Source: Norana najaformis
Lineage: Eukaryota; Annelida; Clitellata; Crassiclitellata; Hormogastridae
Direction: 5' to 3'
Length of the DNA stretch: 64,000 nucleotides
Assembly: GCA_964023275.1 (NCBI GenBank)
Contig: OZ029920.1
Location: forward strand, 3,995,260-4,059,259
The notes under the pieces were generated by a model, which saw nothing but the letters and a program-made list of their open reading frames with translations, had not been told where the DNA came from and made no database searches. The position numbers and the translations under genes are program-made. Position 1 is the stretch's first letter, and each line of letters starts with the position of its first letter. Positions 46,201-59,461 of the stretch are shown piece after piece.

Positions 46201-47160
46201 ATTTGGCTCTGTTTAAACACCTTAAAATCGCTTTAACCGACATTATATAGGGCACCTCGTGCGCTCTTATAGCGTTTGAATATTTAACCCTTGTGCAACG
46301 TAAGGCGAAGTCGCCGCTGACTCTGACAGGCACACGTTGTTAAATTAAAGAATGGATGTCATAGACTAACAAAATTAGGCTCCGCCTTAATGCCTTTAAT
46401 TTTTTGCCACTGTTGTATGTCCTCGTCTTTATCGTTCAACTTCTGATGATATTTTCCACGATATTTAAGTTGTGATGTCGGTCGACCATGACGCCCTCTG
46501 GCGACCGTCAGATGTCGTTAGACACTCGATGAAACTAATCGCATTAGAAACTGAACATAAAAACTGTCCACTAAAAACTGGAGACTCAAACTGGAAACTA
46601 GTGGTACGTAGTAGCATACATATCAAAATATAATGCCAAATGGCGCTATACAAATGCTTGATTACATTACTGAGACCAGATAGTCAACGAGCGTTTGAGT
46701 ACTTAAGGACAGAGTACTTATTCTGTGCAAAACACTAATACTTCGTTCAAAGGTGGCACGGGTAATTGAGGCCACCCTGGTCGACGCATCGGGTGTACTT
46801 GAGGCGTTTAGACCGTGTAGTACTTGTAGGCAAATACTTTGCCACAGCGATCACACTGGTACCCCTCTTCATCTGGTTACACACTATTATACAGATAGTG
46901 ATAATGATATATGTGTGTTTGTGTTTGTGTTTCGGCGAGGCTTTTGAAGCTTTAAACTCCAAACTCTGGGTTTTCAGGAAATCCATTGCCATAGCCACTG
47001 ACTGTTGGCTCAAATATAAATTGTAATGGATTTTGACACTTTCACGCCATAAATCAGTTTATATTTTAACCCCGATAAATTTCTTAGGTAATGCTAGTTC
47101 AGGTCGACTTCAACGTCCCTGGCCGCCCCAAGATGTCGTCAAATAGGGCAATACTTAAAC
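46201..47160. other. Minus module 46215; otherwise unrecognised
   Basis: AAACACCTTAAAATCG with ATTATATAGG 28 nt on. A combined CTCF-like GACGCCCTCTGGCGACC and CAGATGTCGTTAGACACTCG block is at about 46489-46525. Open frames in 46.4-47.0 kb show no domain. Confidence 0.4.
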
Positions 47161-47175
47161 AGTTTGGTTACGCTT

Positions 47176-48075
47176 AGACACCTTTATATTCGATTCTTCC
47201 GCAGATATATAAATTTAAATTTGTTCAATCGTGTAAAATTATAATAAAAACTAAATCGTGTAACTAAACTCCGCCACTGTCTTGTTTGGGGGTAGTGCCA
47301 GTCCCAAGCCTGGATAAAGGAGGAGGGCGACGGCAACGGCAGTCGTTAAACATTGGAACTACTACTAATCGTGTAACTAAGCAACTAGCTTCAGTTGGGT
47401 AGTGTTAGTTCCAATCCTGGACAATGGAGGAGGGCGACGTCAACGGCTTTTGATGCCTTATAAGATATCCTCAAACATTAGAACTACTACAATCGCCAGT
47501 TTGTTAAGCATGCAAATGTAAGGCTGTAGAAACTTTCCTGTAAGCCGTAAGATGTCGGTGAACGCTGGAAACTAATAGCTCTGGCAGTGTCTTTAATAAG
47601 GTGGTGCCAGTTCAAACACTGGATGAAGGAAGAGGGCCACGCTGATCATCTTCATTATGACACAGCGTCGTAAGACATAAACTTCTACCAATCGCTAGGT
47701 TACAAGCAACGTTTTCCGACGTTTGGTATTCCTCGCTTTGTTCAAACAACTGCATGTACCAAATTTAGATGCGGACGACCGCACTGTGCGAAACCCCCTC
47801 TCCCTTGTCCACATATGGGTAACCCTCCTGGCCATGATGAACGTCGTTTATAGACGATCCCCTAGTATGGCCTATGAATAAAAAACTGGTTCCTGGGTCT
47901 TAACTTTCAATGGGTGACGTAGAAATCTCGAGATTACGATTACGTTAGTTGTGTAGCATTTGCTTCATTTTAGCCAGCTATAAGACATCATCGAAAGCTC
48001 GGCATATAATTAGCATAAAGGCTCTCCTTGGACACCTTTAAATCGCTTCTTACTGACTTTATATAAACATTAGTT
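47176..48075 (-). repeat. Minus modules 47176 and 48030, blocks 47264-47358 and 47386-47490
   Basis: Module 47176 has GATATATAAA 27 nt upstream on the minus strand and two tandem 110-bp blocks beyond it. Module 48030 (GGACACCTTTAAATCG) has TTATATAAAC 29 nt away and lacks a clear 110-bp block. Confidence 0.6.
47750..47850 (+). repeat. 100-bp repeat, inverted partner at 49735-49850
   Basis: ATTTAGATGCGGACGACCGC and CCCTCTCCCTTGTCCACAT match the reverse complement of 49735-49850. It is a short element present twice in opposite orientation about 2 kb apart. Confidence 0.6.
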
Positions 48076-48257
48076 TCGCCGATCTCTAATAACTTCCTGT
48101 GGCACACATATGTAAAAGTCGGCTTTAACAGTTATGGCGGACACAAGATGTTGTAGAAAAACTGGATAATGTATTTGATGTCTGTCTTACCTGCTCTAAC
48201 TTTCTGACACTAGATTGCTACATTGCTATGGATACTAATACATATATGTATATATAT

Positions 48258-48315
48258 ACACTTATCTTTACTATATATATATATATATATATATGCCTAT
48301 AGTAAAGATAAGTGT
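48258..48315. repeat. TA-centred inverted repeat
   Basis: Perfect 18-bp arms ACACTTATCTTTACTATA (48258-48275) and complement (48298-48315) around 22 nt that are mostly TA. Confidence 0.92.
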
Positions 48316-48339
48316 TGCTCTTGCAATAAACGATTGACA

Positions 48340-51300
48340 TTAGGACTTTGTGGCTTCAGTCTCTTGGGGACCCCACGGGCCTTACCTCGCGGACTAGCGG
48401 TAGGTTGGGTGTTGGTTTCCGTCGTCCTGTTTAAGCTTACTGTCAGACCAACACATCGGAAACCCGTCTAATGAAGACGCCGTCTGAAGAGCGTCACAAC
48501 ATGTGAGAACATTTATCTAGGCTTGGAACTGGCACTACCCCATGGAAACTAGTACCATCTCCCCCCGTATTATCCGTTCTCTCAAATGAAGATTCAGTAT
48601 GGGCTGCTTCTTTAACGGAGGCAACGCTATAAAGCCACGGGATGCGACTCTACCTCTTCGCGGTCACCGGGTGGTCAACACCCTGAGAATGGTCTTTTCT
48701 TTTCTTTCCGGAAACAGTCGTTCCCTCTTTGTGTGCGTGCTTTACCACGGTTTGTCTCGTCATCACTATACTACATCTCGTAAAGGCTTGAACAGCCGCA
48801 ATTAATCTGAGACGCCAGTAATTCTCTAAGTTCCTGGGACCACACACGTCGATGAGGTTATTCGCAGCACAAGGCACGCTTAGTATAACTTAAGTAGCAG
48901 CGGGATTACACAATACGGTTCCAGTTGAAAAAAACACACAGTTACGTTTAATTTTCTTATTTGGCTACCAGGACCATTGACGTGGAGTTTACCAAATAGA
49001 CCTTAGGTTTGTGAAATTGCTAGTGATTAGATAGGACAGTTAGTTTCTGTTTAACGTTGCTGTGTCATAACGAAGATGATTGGCGTCGTCTTCCTCCTCC
49101 GTCATCGTGGCTTCGGACTAGCTCCACCTCAGTAAAGGCATTGACGGAGTTTCAGTAACGTTTTGCATAAGGTGAATGAATATAAGAACACCAGAAAACA
49201 GTTTTCCCTGTCCAGCCAAGATCTACGTCTCCTGCTTTGATCATCATCGTCGTCATCATCATCGATAATAATCTTTAAAATATTATAGAAATTTTTACAT
49301 GGCTGATAAAGCCCTTTAACATTTAATAGATACTTTATACAAACCTTTCCTAGGTATTTATGTCCAAACACGACAATGAATAAAATTCGTCAAACACCAA
49401 ATGTTTACTTTCCTAAATAAAATCAACCGCTGGGTCGATTTTCCGATACCTGAGAACAGTTTTGCCACTTAACAAATAAATGCGCATAATAGCAAAATCG
49501 GATAATGAGCATTGATTAATTTCTCAGTCTTAATTTCAAGTACGTTAAATATCGATGGATACAACTTGCATAAACATGAGCTCATTGGAAACTACTTCTA
49601 ATCGCGTGCCACTCACTCGATATCATTAAACACTCGATACTGATATGGTTAATTGCCAGTTCTCCTTCATTTAGGTCTATGTATATATATGATTGGCTTA
49701 AAAGTATCAAAAGCTGTACAACTGTTCTAGGTTGTCATCCACAACTGACGTCCGCAAATGGGAGGAGGATTCCCCAAATGCGGACAAGGGAGAAGGGGTT
49801 TTGCCCATTGCGGGCGTCCGCATCTAAATCTCGTACATACAGCTATTTCATCCTGTGCTACAAACATCTTTCATGCAGTTGACTGCGTATTTTGAGTATT
49901 AAGCGACTTTTATTAAATTCAAATTTATTGGCTAGTTGACGTTAGGGATTACATTAGGTGACATTTACTCGTTTTCAGACACTTAATGTTGAAACTCTGT
50001 TGGGCCTGTGATAAAGATCTTTTCGAAGAGAACGAAATGCAAGTTCTATGCTAATACACCTTTTTTACCGCTTTTTCCGAATTTATACAAGTCTCATTTT
50101 TCGGCAGACACATTGATATCATTACCCCAGTAGACTCCTAAATAACGTCGGATAAAACGATTTAAAGTTGTGCAAACATAGCCAAATATCAGGGCAGTAT
50201 TTCTTCCTTGAGCTTTTCTTCTTTCTCTCAACGAAGATCTTAGACTTTTAAGGGAGACGTGACCTTATTTACACATATGACATTTTCATGTTCTGACATT
50301 TCATTCGCATGGGTTATGGCTATTCTATGACGAATAGAAATTCAGATGATAATGGCAAACATTTCAATGTGTACTACGTGCATTTAGATGTTCCTGTAAA
50401 TTCATTGTTGTTTTAATCCAAAAGATATAAAGTAAAAATATGTTTTATTGATTCCCGTAAACATTTTTAAACAATGATTTAAATTAAAAGTAAAATAATT
50501 ATATCAATTTTATAATGAACTGTAAAACTATTGCATGTGGTCATTTAATTTTAGCGATTCCGATTTACTTTTGTGTAGATCTTGTTTCCATGTTGTTATA
50601 TTTTCCATAGATACGAATTTTAACTTCATAGGGATCATTTATATGGCGCCTAGCAAGGGTATTGGAAAATGAATTTACAAACTGTATTTATCGATAACAT
50701 AAACATTATTTTTATGATATTTGTTTATTATTATTTACAAGAATTTAACCATTAGTTATTTTCATGATAATATTGCAAGCTTTGAGATAAGCATCTCGAA
50801 TGGAAAGGTAGATTCCCATCGGTGCACGAAGACTTGTAGGCCTACGAAGAGTCCTTGGAGGAAACGGCCATCTTCAAAAGCCAATATAGAGAACCAAAGG
50901 AAGGGAATTATCAAATCCAAGAGTTGTAGTTGGCATTTCCAATGTTTAACAACATTTTATGTGGCTGTCAGCGCCACTAACGTCGACTTAACTTTTCCCT
51001 AAGCAAATATTTCTTTTTATTAAAAAAGCTTTGCTACATTTTATCACTTAGACCGGTGTAACTGCAGACTCCAAAACTGATTTGATTCGATCTTAAATGC
51101 GCCAAGGCCTGACACAGCTTCAGTACAACAGCTAAAACCGGTTTAAATTCACTTCATAATAAAATCTAAAAGCTATTTGTGACACTCAACAAAGCGAAGC
51201 TAATTTGTTACCAAATGTATGTCAATGATTTTTTTAATCTCTTTATATTCCTAACACATGCTCGTATGTATTAAGCCAAAAAGGCTCGCAACATTTTGGA

Positions 51301-51960
51301 AATAAATGATCAATTAATTGTTGGACTGAGTCTTATATGTACCAGCAGTTCAGCATCCTCTTGCGTCGAATAGACCTCTAAATTAAGAAGTTTTATGATT
51401 AAATTGTACCAGACAACAATGAACAAAGGAAAATCAGTTGTTAGGCCAATTTTAATCCAAAGTCCAGGTAAACCATCTTACATCTTTATGTGCATGGGCA
51501 GCCAACAGGCGTGAGTTTAAACGATCTATTGTTACAGCGACTGATTATAATCCATACCAAAAGTTCATCGTCTCCTTCGTAAAATATTCAATAAAGTGAG
51601 ACATTAAATGAATAAAGTGGATTAGGCAACATTGAGCAAAACAACATTTGTCCTTATAGTCGTTGGTTATAACATAATGAACAAACAGTTATATGAAAAT
51701 TGCAACTTATAAATCTCTAGAACATAAACTATGTCATAGATCCTACAATCCCTTGAAAAATTGAGCTAAATTAAACAGAGGTTTCTGCCTATTCAAATCA
51801 GTCAGTCGCTTACGGAACACAGGAAACCAGTCTAAAGCAGTTATAGCTAAGAGTGTTGCAGATAAATTGGCTTTGCTGTCACATTGACCTACTTTAGCTA
51901 ATATTGGAATAAGACACTGTCGAAAAGAAGGTACACAGTATGGAAGCATTTGTTTGATTT
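48340..51960. other. Loop of the inverted duplication: no gene recognised
   Basis: Mostly unique-looking AT-rich DNA. Recognisable items are the inverted 100-bp repeat at 49735-49850, a short ATC tract at 49241-49265, and a decayed plus module at 50167 (GATTTAAAGTTGTGC). Open frames of 60-90 residues have no recognisable domain. Confidence 0.4.
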
Positions 51961-52108
51961 GCTTAGATCCTAACTGTCGCTCAATTTGTTAATTGGTTAA
52001 ATTCATACGCTGTACTGTGATTGATGGAGTTGATTGTACAAAGTGTTTTGTAGCTGTAGTGTTGCGCCGATGGAAAAGCTGTCTAAACCTGTAGACTTTG
52101 ACGACATG

Positions 52109-52116
52109 TATAAAAA
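52109..52116 (+). promoter_or_regulatory. Candidate TATA box of TRIM-Kelch B
   Basis: TATAAAAAA lies about 500 bp before the start codon. The mirror position of copy A has GGTATAAGAAAC, and both are followed by GAGTACAAATCAG about 20-30 nt on, a plausible start region. A spliced 5' UTR would join to the acceptor at 52583. Confidence 0.35.
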
Positions 52117-52605
52117 ACAAGAAATGAGTACAAATCAGTGTTGGATTTTTCAGTCTTGGAGAAGTTTTAGAAATTAATGATTCTGATGTGAATTTATCTT
52201 ATAAAATGCCAAAGATAAATTTATTCGACCCGAGGAACTCTTAGAATTTGAAATCGAAAGTAAAAATTAAGCAGTTGATTTCCAGTGACGTAGAATTATT
52301 TATGAGGAAGTGGTACACGACGATTTGTCGATATAAATAAACTCCTGTCCATATTGCCTCAATTAGAGAGGATATTTTTCCACAGTCCAAATCTAAGATT
52401 TCTGTTGCATATAACCTACTTTCCTCATATTTTGCTGACGCTTTCAACCAGTTTCGTCAAATGAAATCCACTGTTAAGTTTCAATTCGTGTCAATTTGTT
52501 AAAAATTAAACTATTAGCAAAAGGCCTTCTTAATTGGTGGTTCAAAATAATAATACGAGTTAAAAAGTAAAATTTGTTTTGCAGCCTGCAATTAAATCAG
52601 TGAAA

Positions 52606-55357
52606 ATGAGTGAAGCAGGACATCAACTTAAGAAACTGACGGAATGCTGTATATGTTTCCAAGCATTTACTGATCCAAGAATGTTGCCATGCATTCATAC
52701 GTTCTGTCTCGAATGTCTCAAACAAACAGCCGATGCAGCAAAGAAGAAATCAGGAGAGAATATGTCTTGTCCCTTGTGCAGAAAAGTGTTTGTTATCCCA
52801 GTAAATGGACTCGATGGACTCCAGAAAAATTACTTCATGAAACACCTCTTAGAGGTCACAGCCAATTTGCAACTAAGTCGCACGCCAGTCGTTCTTTGTG
52901 ATATATGTAAAGATCTTTATGAGGGCGACGAAAAGACAAGAACTGCTACGATGCGCTGCTTTGAATGCAAAGACAACTTTTGCGATATTTGTGCAAAAGC
53001 ACACAAGCTGCAGAAATTAAGCAAAGATCATCATATTGCAAAAATTGGAAGTGAAACTGAAGAAGACATCAGAAAAATGCAGCGAACAGGAAATTGCACT
53101 GATCACAATGAAAAGCCGTTAGACTTCTACTGCGCTAATTGCAAGAAAATCCTATGCGTAGTGTGTTTTGTTGAAAATCACGCATCACATAAATGCAAAG
53201 GTGTCACTTCAGTCGAGGAGGAATTCCGACAAACAATTCAAACGAATTCATTAAAGATTTCGAGCATGGCCGACGAGATTTTAAAAGAGTGGAAAAGCGT
53301 GGAACAACGAAGGGAAAATATCCTTTTAAAATTAGCAGAAACAGAAAGTGAAATTCGAAAAAGAAATCTCGAACTTAAAGAAATTATAGATAACCACACA
53401 AAGTCCCTTTTGGATGAGTTGTGTCTGATAAAACAGAAGCAAATAAAGGATTGTGAAAACGAAAAGGAAGAAATTGAACGGATTCACGTCATTTTTAAAA
53501 GTTTTGAGATTTTTTGCACCGAATTAAGATCGAAAGGATCGGCCAGCGACATCTGCAGCTTTGTTGACAAATTGTCAGTGAGAGCAGACGAGTTGGAGAA
53601 AGATCACAAGGAATTCATTGGTCGTCCACGTCGATCATTCGAAATTTCTTTTCAAACAGATATACGAGAGGTTATAGAGAAGTACGAGAGGAATTTTGTG
53701 GGACAAATTAGAGGTAAAAATTTTCCAAATTGCTTCATTCAATTTTCTGAGGTGGATGGCTTGTTTTAAAACAAAGTGGACAGAAAACTTGCAAAGAGGG
53801 CCATTTATGTCTTTGGTCTCCATCTTTAGTGATATCGCTTAGGTTTGGGTTGAAATCTCATTCTTTTCCGGATTTCTTATCTTCAGGCCAGAGAGACCTA
53901 AAAAATTCAACTGGTTCTGTTTCGAATGATATGTGGTTTTAAAACATGGCTTTGCCTAAAAGCTACCGTTGATTGAGGCCACGTGTATTGTAATATTGAT
54001 AACGCTATACGCGTTTCCAGAAAAGATTTTATGTTGGATAACATAATATTCCATTATACAACAGTACACTGTATCACATTACATGAGATCACATCAAATT
54101 TTATTGCTTTATATTACATTTCTTTAATAAGGTTATATTACATTACATCGCATCATAATATATAAGTTCATTTTGCATTTCGTTAGAATGCATAACTTTG
54201 TAATCGATGATTGCATAGATTGCATTAAACTGCATAGGATTACGTTGCATTCGATTACATAATATTAGATCACATTTCATTGCATTCGATTAAATTACAT
54301 TAGATGTAATTATTCTATGACAAATGTTCATAAAAATAAGTGCTAGGCAAAATGTTCAGTTATAATAAATGGTGAAGATAATTGAATATTATTGTCAGTT
54401 AAACCATCAGTTTTCAATATAACTTTTTCATCTGCTTAAACAGAAACCAGCACATGCATGGAGAACTATGTAACAGTCGTGGGATTAGGTGATAATCCTA
54501 CTAGAACAAACGACGTCATCCAAATAAATCTGCGTCGTCCAAATGAGGTTTCAACTCAACAACAAATACCGACTACAATGCAGATGGAAGCAGCTGCTGC
54601 CGTTTACTGTAACGCGATGTACGTTACAGGAATCGGAGCCAATAAAAATGAAATCTGGAAATACAACGTGGCTTCCGGTTGGAAGAAATGCTCTTCTTTA
54701 GTTGAAGGCCGACGTAGACACAGCGCAGCGTTTATCGATGAAGTATTGTACATCTGTGGAGGATTTGTGGATTCAGATAAGAGAGTTCTAGACAGCGTCG
54801 AAGCCTACAACGCAGTCACCGACAAATGCTCAAGAGTTGGAAAGCTGGTTAATTGCTTCAAGAGTTCAGGCAACTGTGCACCATTGAAGACTTCGCTCTA
54901 TATTTTCGGTGGTTACGATAAAAATGACTGTGCGATGAATCACGTTCAAGTGTATAACACAAAACTGCATACATGCACTCTCCTTTCAAAACCAATGCCA
55001 CGTGGTTATCACTTGATGCGAGCTGCACTTTGGGAAAATTCTGCTATTGTGATTGGACGTCATACTTGTTTTATATTTAACTTTGAGACGGAGACTTGGC
55101 AAGAAAGACAACAGTTCAAGACTGAAGTTGGTCATTTTGGTTTGGTTCTTGAGAATGAACGACTCTTTGTCATCGGAGGAGGAAACTACAAAACGCATGT
55201 AGATGGTCAGGAGAAATGGAAATGCAGAGACGACGTACGTTATGTTCCAATTCGAAATATCATCGAGGATAAACCGACTGAGTGGAAGATTCATGCAAAA
55301 CTGCCTCAACCATCTCTGCTACAGGCCCACGAAAAATTGTCTGGTTTTATCCCATAG
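52606..55357 (+). CDS. RING-B-box-coiled-coil-Kelch (TRIM-Kelch) protein B
   Basis: Exons 52606-53713 and 54444-55357 (donor AGAG|GTAAAA, acceptor TTAAACAG|AA, phase 1) give 673 codons. The order is the same as in protein A: RING (ECCICFQAFTDPRMLPCIHT...CPLC), two B-box-like fingers, coiled coil, five Kelch-like blades. Roughly 80-85 % of exon 1 residues are identical to A by eye. Zinc ligands and Kelch glycines are intact in both. Exon 2 opens ETSTCMENYVTVVG where A has ETTARIENYAIVVG. The upstream acceptor TTTGTTTTGCAG (52572-52583) again predicts a non-coding first exon. Transcribed away from A. Confidence 0.92.
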
Positions 55358-55560
55358 TTAAAAAAATAACAGTGTTTCTTTTATAAATATTTTAGGTGAT
55401 TGTTATATTTCTGTATCCTATTCTCATTCATCCTCTTTTTATATCTCTTGCGGCTCAAATTCTGTCCACCGTAGCCGCCTGCTTATCTGCTTCACCTTTG
55501 TAATAATAAAAAATAACATTTTTGATATGAACATTATCCTTTCACAGAATTTGCGGTACA

Positions 55561-56140
55561 TATAACACAAGCACGGACGCACGAACACACACACACATAT
55601 ATATATATATACAGCCATAATATTTCGTAATACAATGGATTGTGTTATTGATTTATTGGGATGTATTTAGACACCTTTAAATCGCTTTCACCGACATTAT
55701 ATGTTGTTAGTTTCTGGTTATCTCGGCACTTGGAACCTGGTGTATATAAGTTGGGATCGACGTCATCGACCCTGGTTGTCACAAATAGTGTCGTTAAACA
55801 ATGAATTATACTGAATGCAAGCGAAGCACAAAACAACTGCTTGAATGGTCAATTGTGTCATTTCTTGTAATCTGTGAACCGGTGTTTCGTCAGATAATTG
55901 CCCCTATGATATCTTCGCCACCAAACGAAGAGATTCTCTCCTCTTCTGACACGCGGAGGTCGTTCAACGCTAGGCCACATGACCCAGTGTAAAACGTCAG
56001 ATATTTCCTGCTGACCTTTTTTCCTGACCAAAAAGTCCATCAGGTAATCGACTCGAATCGAATTAATCGGAAGATTACTCAAACGATTATTCGGTCGAAT
56101 ATTTGATTGTGCTTAATGGCGACTGAAGTGGTCTACTGCC
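55561..56140 (-). other. Minus module 55669; short repeats
   Basis: AGACACCTTTAAATCGC at 55669 with ATTATATG 26 nt on, the first module after the gene arm. A CA/TA tract lies at about 55588-55612. The remainder is unrecognised. Confidence 0.45.
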
Positions 56141-56142
56141 TT

Positions 56143-56206
56143 GGCTGGACCTGTACGGCCCAGAAGTAGACCTGAAGGGCTACGCGTGGGCCGTACAGGT
56201 CCAGCC
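56143..56206. repeat. 20-bp perfect hairpin with 24-nt loop
   Basis: GGCTGGACCTGTACGGCCCA (56143-56162) pairs perfectly with 56187-56206. GC-rich and isolated in AT-rich DNA. It could be a transposon end remnant or a small structured RNA. Confidence 0.85.
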
Positions 56207-56375
56207 AGCCAAGAGAGATTGACGGAGCGAGAGACAATTGAGCCGGAAGACAGGAAGGAAGACAAACCTTTCGGAGAACAGAAAATCAAATATACAATAA
56301 ATGTATTAATTAAAGACAAAGTCATCATCGACCAAGTACATCGGAACATTTACAGCTAAAAATCTACTGTTCCGG

Positions 56376-56452
56376 CTGTTTGTTTATTTGTTTGTTTATT
56401 TGTTTGTTTATTTATTTGTTTATTTGTTTGTTTATTTATTTGTTTGTTTGTA
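56376..56452. repeat. (TTTG/TTTA)n tract
   Basis: About 77 bp of alternating TTTG and TTTA tetranucleotides. Confidence 0.93.
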
Positions 56453-56579
56453 GTTAATAAAATAACATCATGTGTCGCATTCTTTTGACACATTTTCAAG
56501 TGCAACTTATTAAGAATTATGAAGTTCTCTTGGAAGCTTAATTCCATAGATGGCACCAGCAACACATGCCTATGTTCTT

Positions 56580-57125
56580 CGCTTGTGTTCATCATAATTC
56601 CCTAGATGGCGATACTCTGTAACTCTCCTAAAATCTTGTATAATATGATGGAAATTAAGCAGTTGCAATTCTATATATACACCCAGTATTTAACGAATTA
56701 ATAAAACTTTCATTAAAATAATACAGACATTCTTTAATAAGAACTTTAAATACTAAATGCAGTCCCTGAACTGTTGTCAACGGTGTTGTCTAACACTCAC
56801 TACTACAAATGTTATCAGGCATCGATTTTAGACACCTTTAAATAGCTCAAAATTCTGTTATACAATCCGCATTTTCTCTCACAGAGGATTTCACTGCGGG
56901 CGTTAACGTTCCTCGTTTGTGTTCATCAAAATTCACTAGTTGGCGAGACTCTCTAACTCGCATAAAATCTTACATTATATGCTGGAAATTAAGCAGTTGC
57001 GATTCTTTATGTATTTAAAGAAATAATAAAACTTTCTTTAAAATATCAAAGATTTGCTTTAATAGGAACATGAAATACTAAATGCATTCCTGAACTCTAG
57101 TCAACAACGTTTCTAGCACTCTTGT
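56580..57125 (+). repeat. Tandem duplication, ~330-bp period, with CTCF-like sites
   Basis: 56590-56800 and 56930-57125 share GGAAATTAAGCAGTTGC, AATAATAAAACTTTC-like and ACTAAATGCA words. Each begins with a CTCF-like core (minus strand ATCGCCATCTAGGG, 13 of 15 consensus positions; CTCGCCAACTAGTG, weaker). A minus module (56830) lies between the copies. Confidence 0.7.
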
Positions 57126-58240
<1,115 letters not shown>

Positions 58241-58452
58241 CTAGCTACCTACCATTACCTAGCACAAGCCGCGCTCCTGTAAGGCACAAAAAGGTGCTAC
58301 AGAATGCTACCCTATTATAGACGAAACGAAACCACCAATCAGTAGATTCTTTAAGCTCCCCCCAGATACTGAAGCCGTCGGTAAACTCTGGCACAGAAAT
58401 AATTCGCTCTGTTATCAGAGGTGTTTTATGAGCCCATATGGGTTACCGTAGA

Positions 58453-58564
58453 ACATATAACAGTATAAACAGGAAGTCGTGAAACACTTGATACTTCCAC
58501 TAATACAACTGTTGGCCGATATATATACATACCTACTTGTTTTATTATTATTATTATTATTATA

Positions 58565-58606
<42 letters not shown>

Positions 58607-58675
58607 GTTATTATTATTGTTATTGTTATTGTTGTTGTTGTTGTTGTTGCTGCTGCTGTTGTTGTTGTTGTGGTT
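58453..58675. repeat. 75-bp repeat followed by (TTA)n(GTT)n
   Basis: 58453-58527 repeats 40896-40970. The tail is TTA/ATT then GTT/GCT, about 135 bp. Confidence 0.85.
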
Positions 58676-58939
58676 GTGTTTAAGATATCCAAAGCGATTT
58701 AGAAGGCACACGGCAGTAGTTAATATATAAACACGAAATCAAATACATCGTAGACATAATGCCCAATTGAAACGCAACCAAGCTGAACTGAGACAATTGC
58801 CTCTAGAGTCCAGCGGTCATTAATAAAGCAACACTTAATTGGATTCGCGGGCCATATTCGTGCTTTCAATTGCTGTAGAGCCATTATTCACATACTCCAC
58901 TCACCTCGCGTGATGTTTCCACCCGCCAAGATATTGCTG

Positions 58940-59062
58940 AATATCCAATAGCAACGCGACGTTTGTAGACGTCACGTCGTCATGGAGACGTTGGTCGGCG
59001 TCCATAGCAACCAGATCGATTGATTATTAATTATCGTCTGTCTATATTGAGGCTTTAAATAG
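58940..59062 (+). promoter_or_regulatory. Candidate promoter of the TIR-like gene
   Basis: CCAATAGCAACGCGACG (about 58945), a CRE-like GACGTCACG (58969), an RFX/X-box-like CCATAGCAACC (59002-59012) and TTTAAATAG (about 59053) lie in an unusually GC-rich, repeat-free 120 bp, about 400-500 bp before the start codon. Motifs are read by eye. Confidence 0.35.
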
Positions 59063-59461
59063 CAATGCAGTCTGATCGACTTATTCAGCGCAACAAACTT
59101 AGTTGCCCATCGAGACACTGACCGGCAATGGACATTTGAGGCGTTCATACTGTAGTATCAGCATTCGTAGCGGCGTAGTTTCATTATTAACTTCGCAGTA
59201 GTTTGTGCTGCCTTTGAAGTTGTCTAAGGTCAACTATCTTCCGAAGTAGTTCTTTCAACTTTCAAAGTGGTCGAAGAGGTTCAGAAGTTCTAGTGGTTCA
59301 GGCTTAAAGGAGTTTTGTGAGATCAATTATCATCCGAAGAACTTTGCAAAGCCTTCGAACTTGACCCTTTATGATCAATTCCCTTCGATATTGTTCCTTC
59401 AAGTGCTGCTGGAACTGTCCAGTGTCCACTCTTCATTTTTCTGTGCTTGTTGGATCTAGTC

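Larger units (their letters stand above)
51965..55560 (+). repeat. Right arm of the large inverted duplication
   Basis: Mirror partner of 41136-44745. Both outer edges end near the stop-distal flank (CAATCACAT/GTGATTGTTATATTTCTG) and both inner edges at the CTGTCGCT words. The loop is about 7.2 kb. Confidence 0.9.

Noticed and set aside
50721-51002. Gene in the loop (93-residue frame)
   Set aside because: No domain and no splice or paralogue support; ends in a GTCGACTT repeat word.
52579-52605. Earlier start of TRIM-Kelch B at 52579
   Set aside because: It is TTG and lies across the intron acceptor; ATG 52606 aligns with the paralogue.
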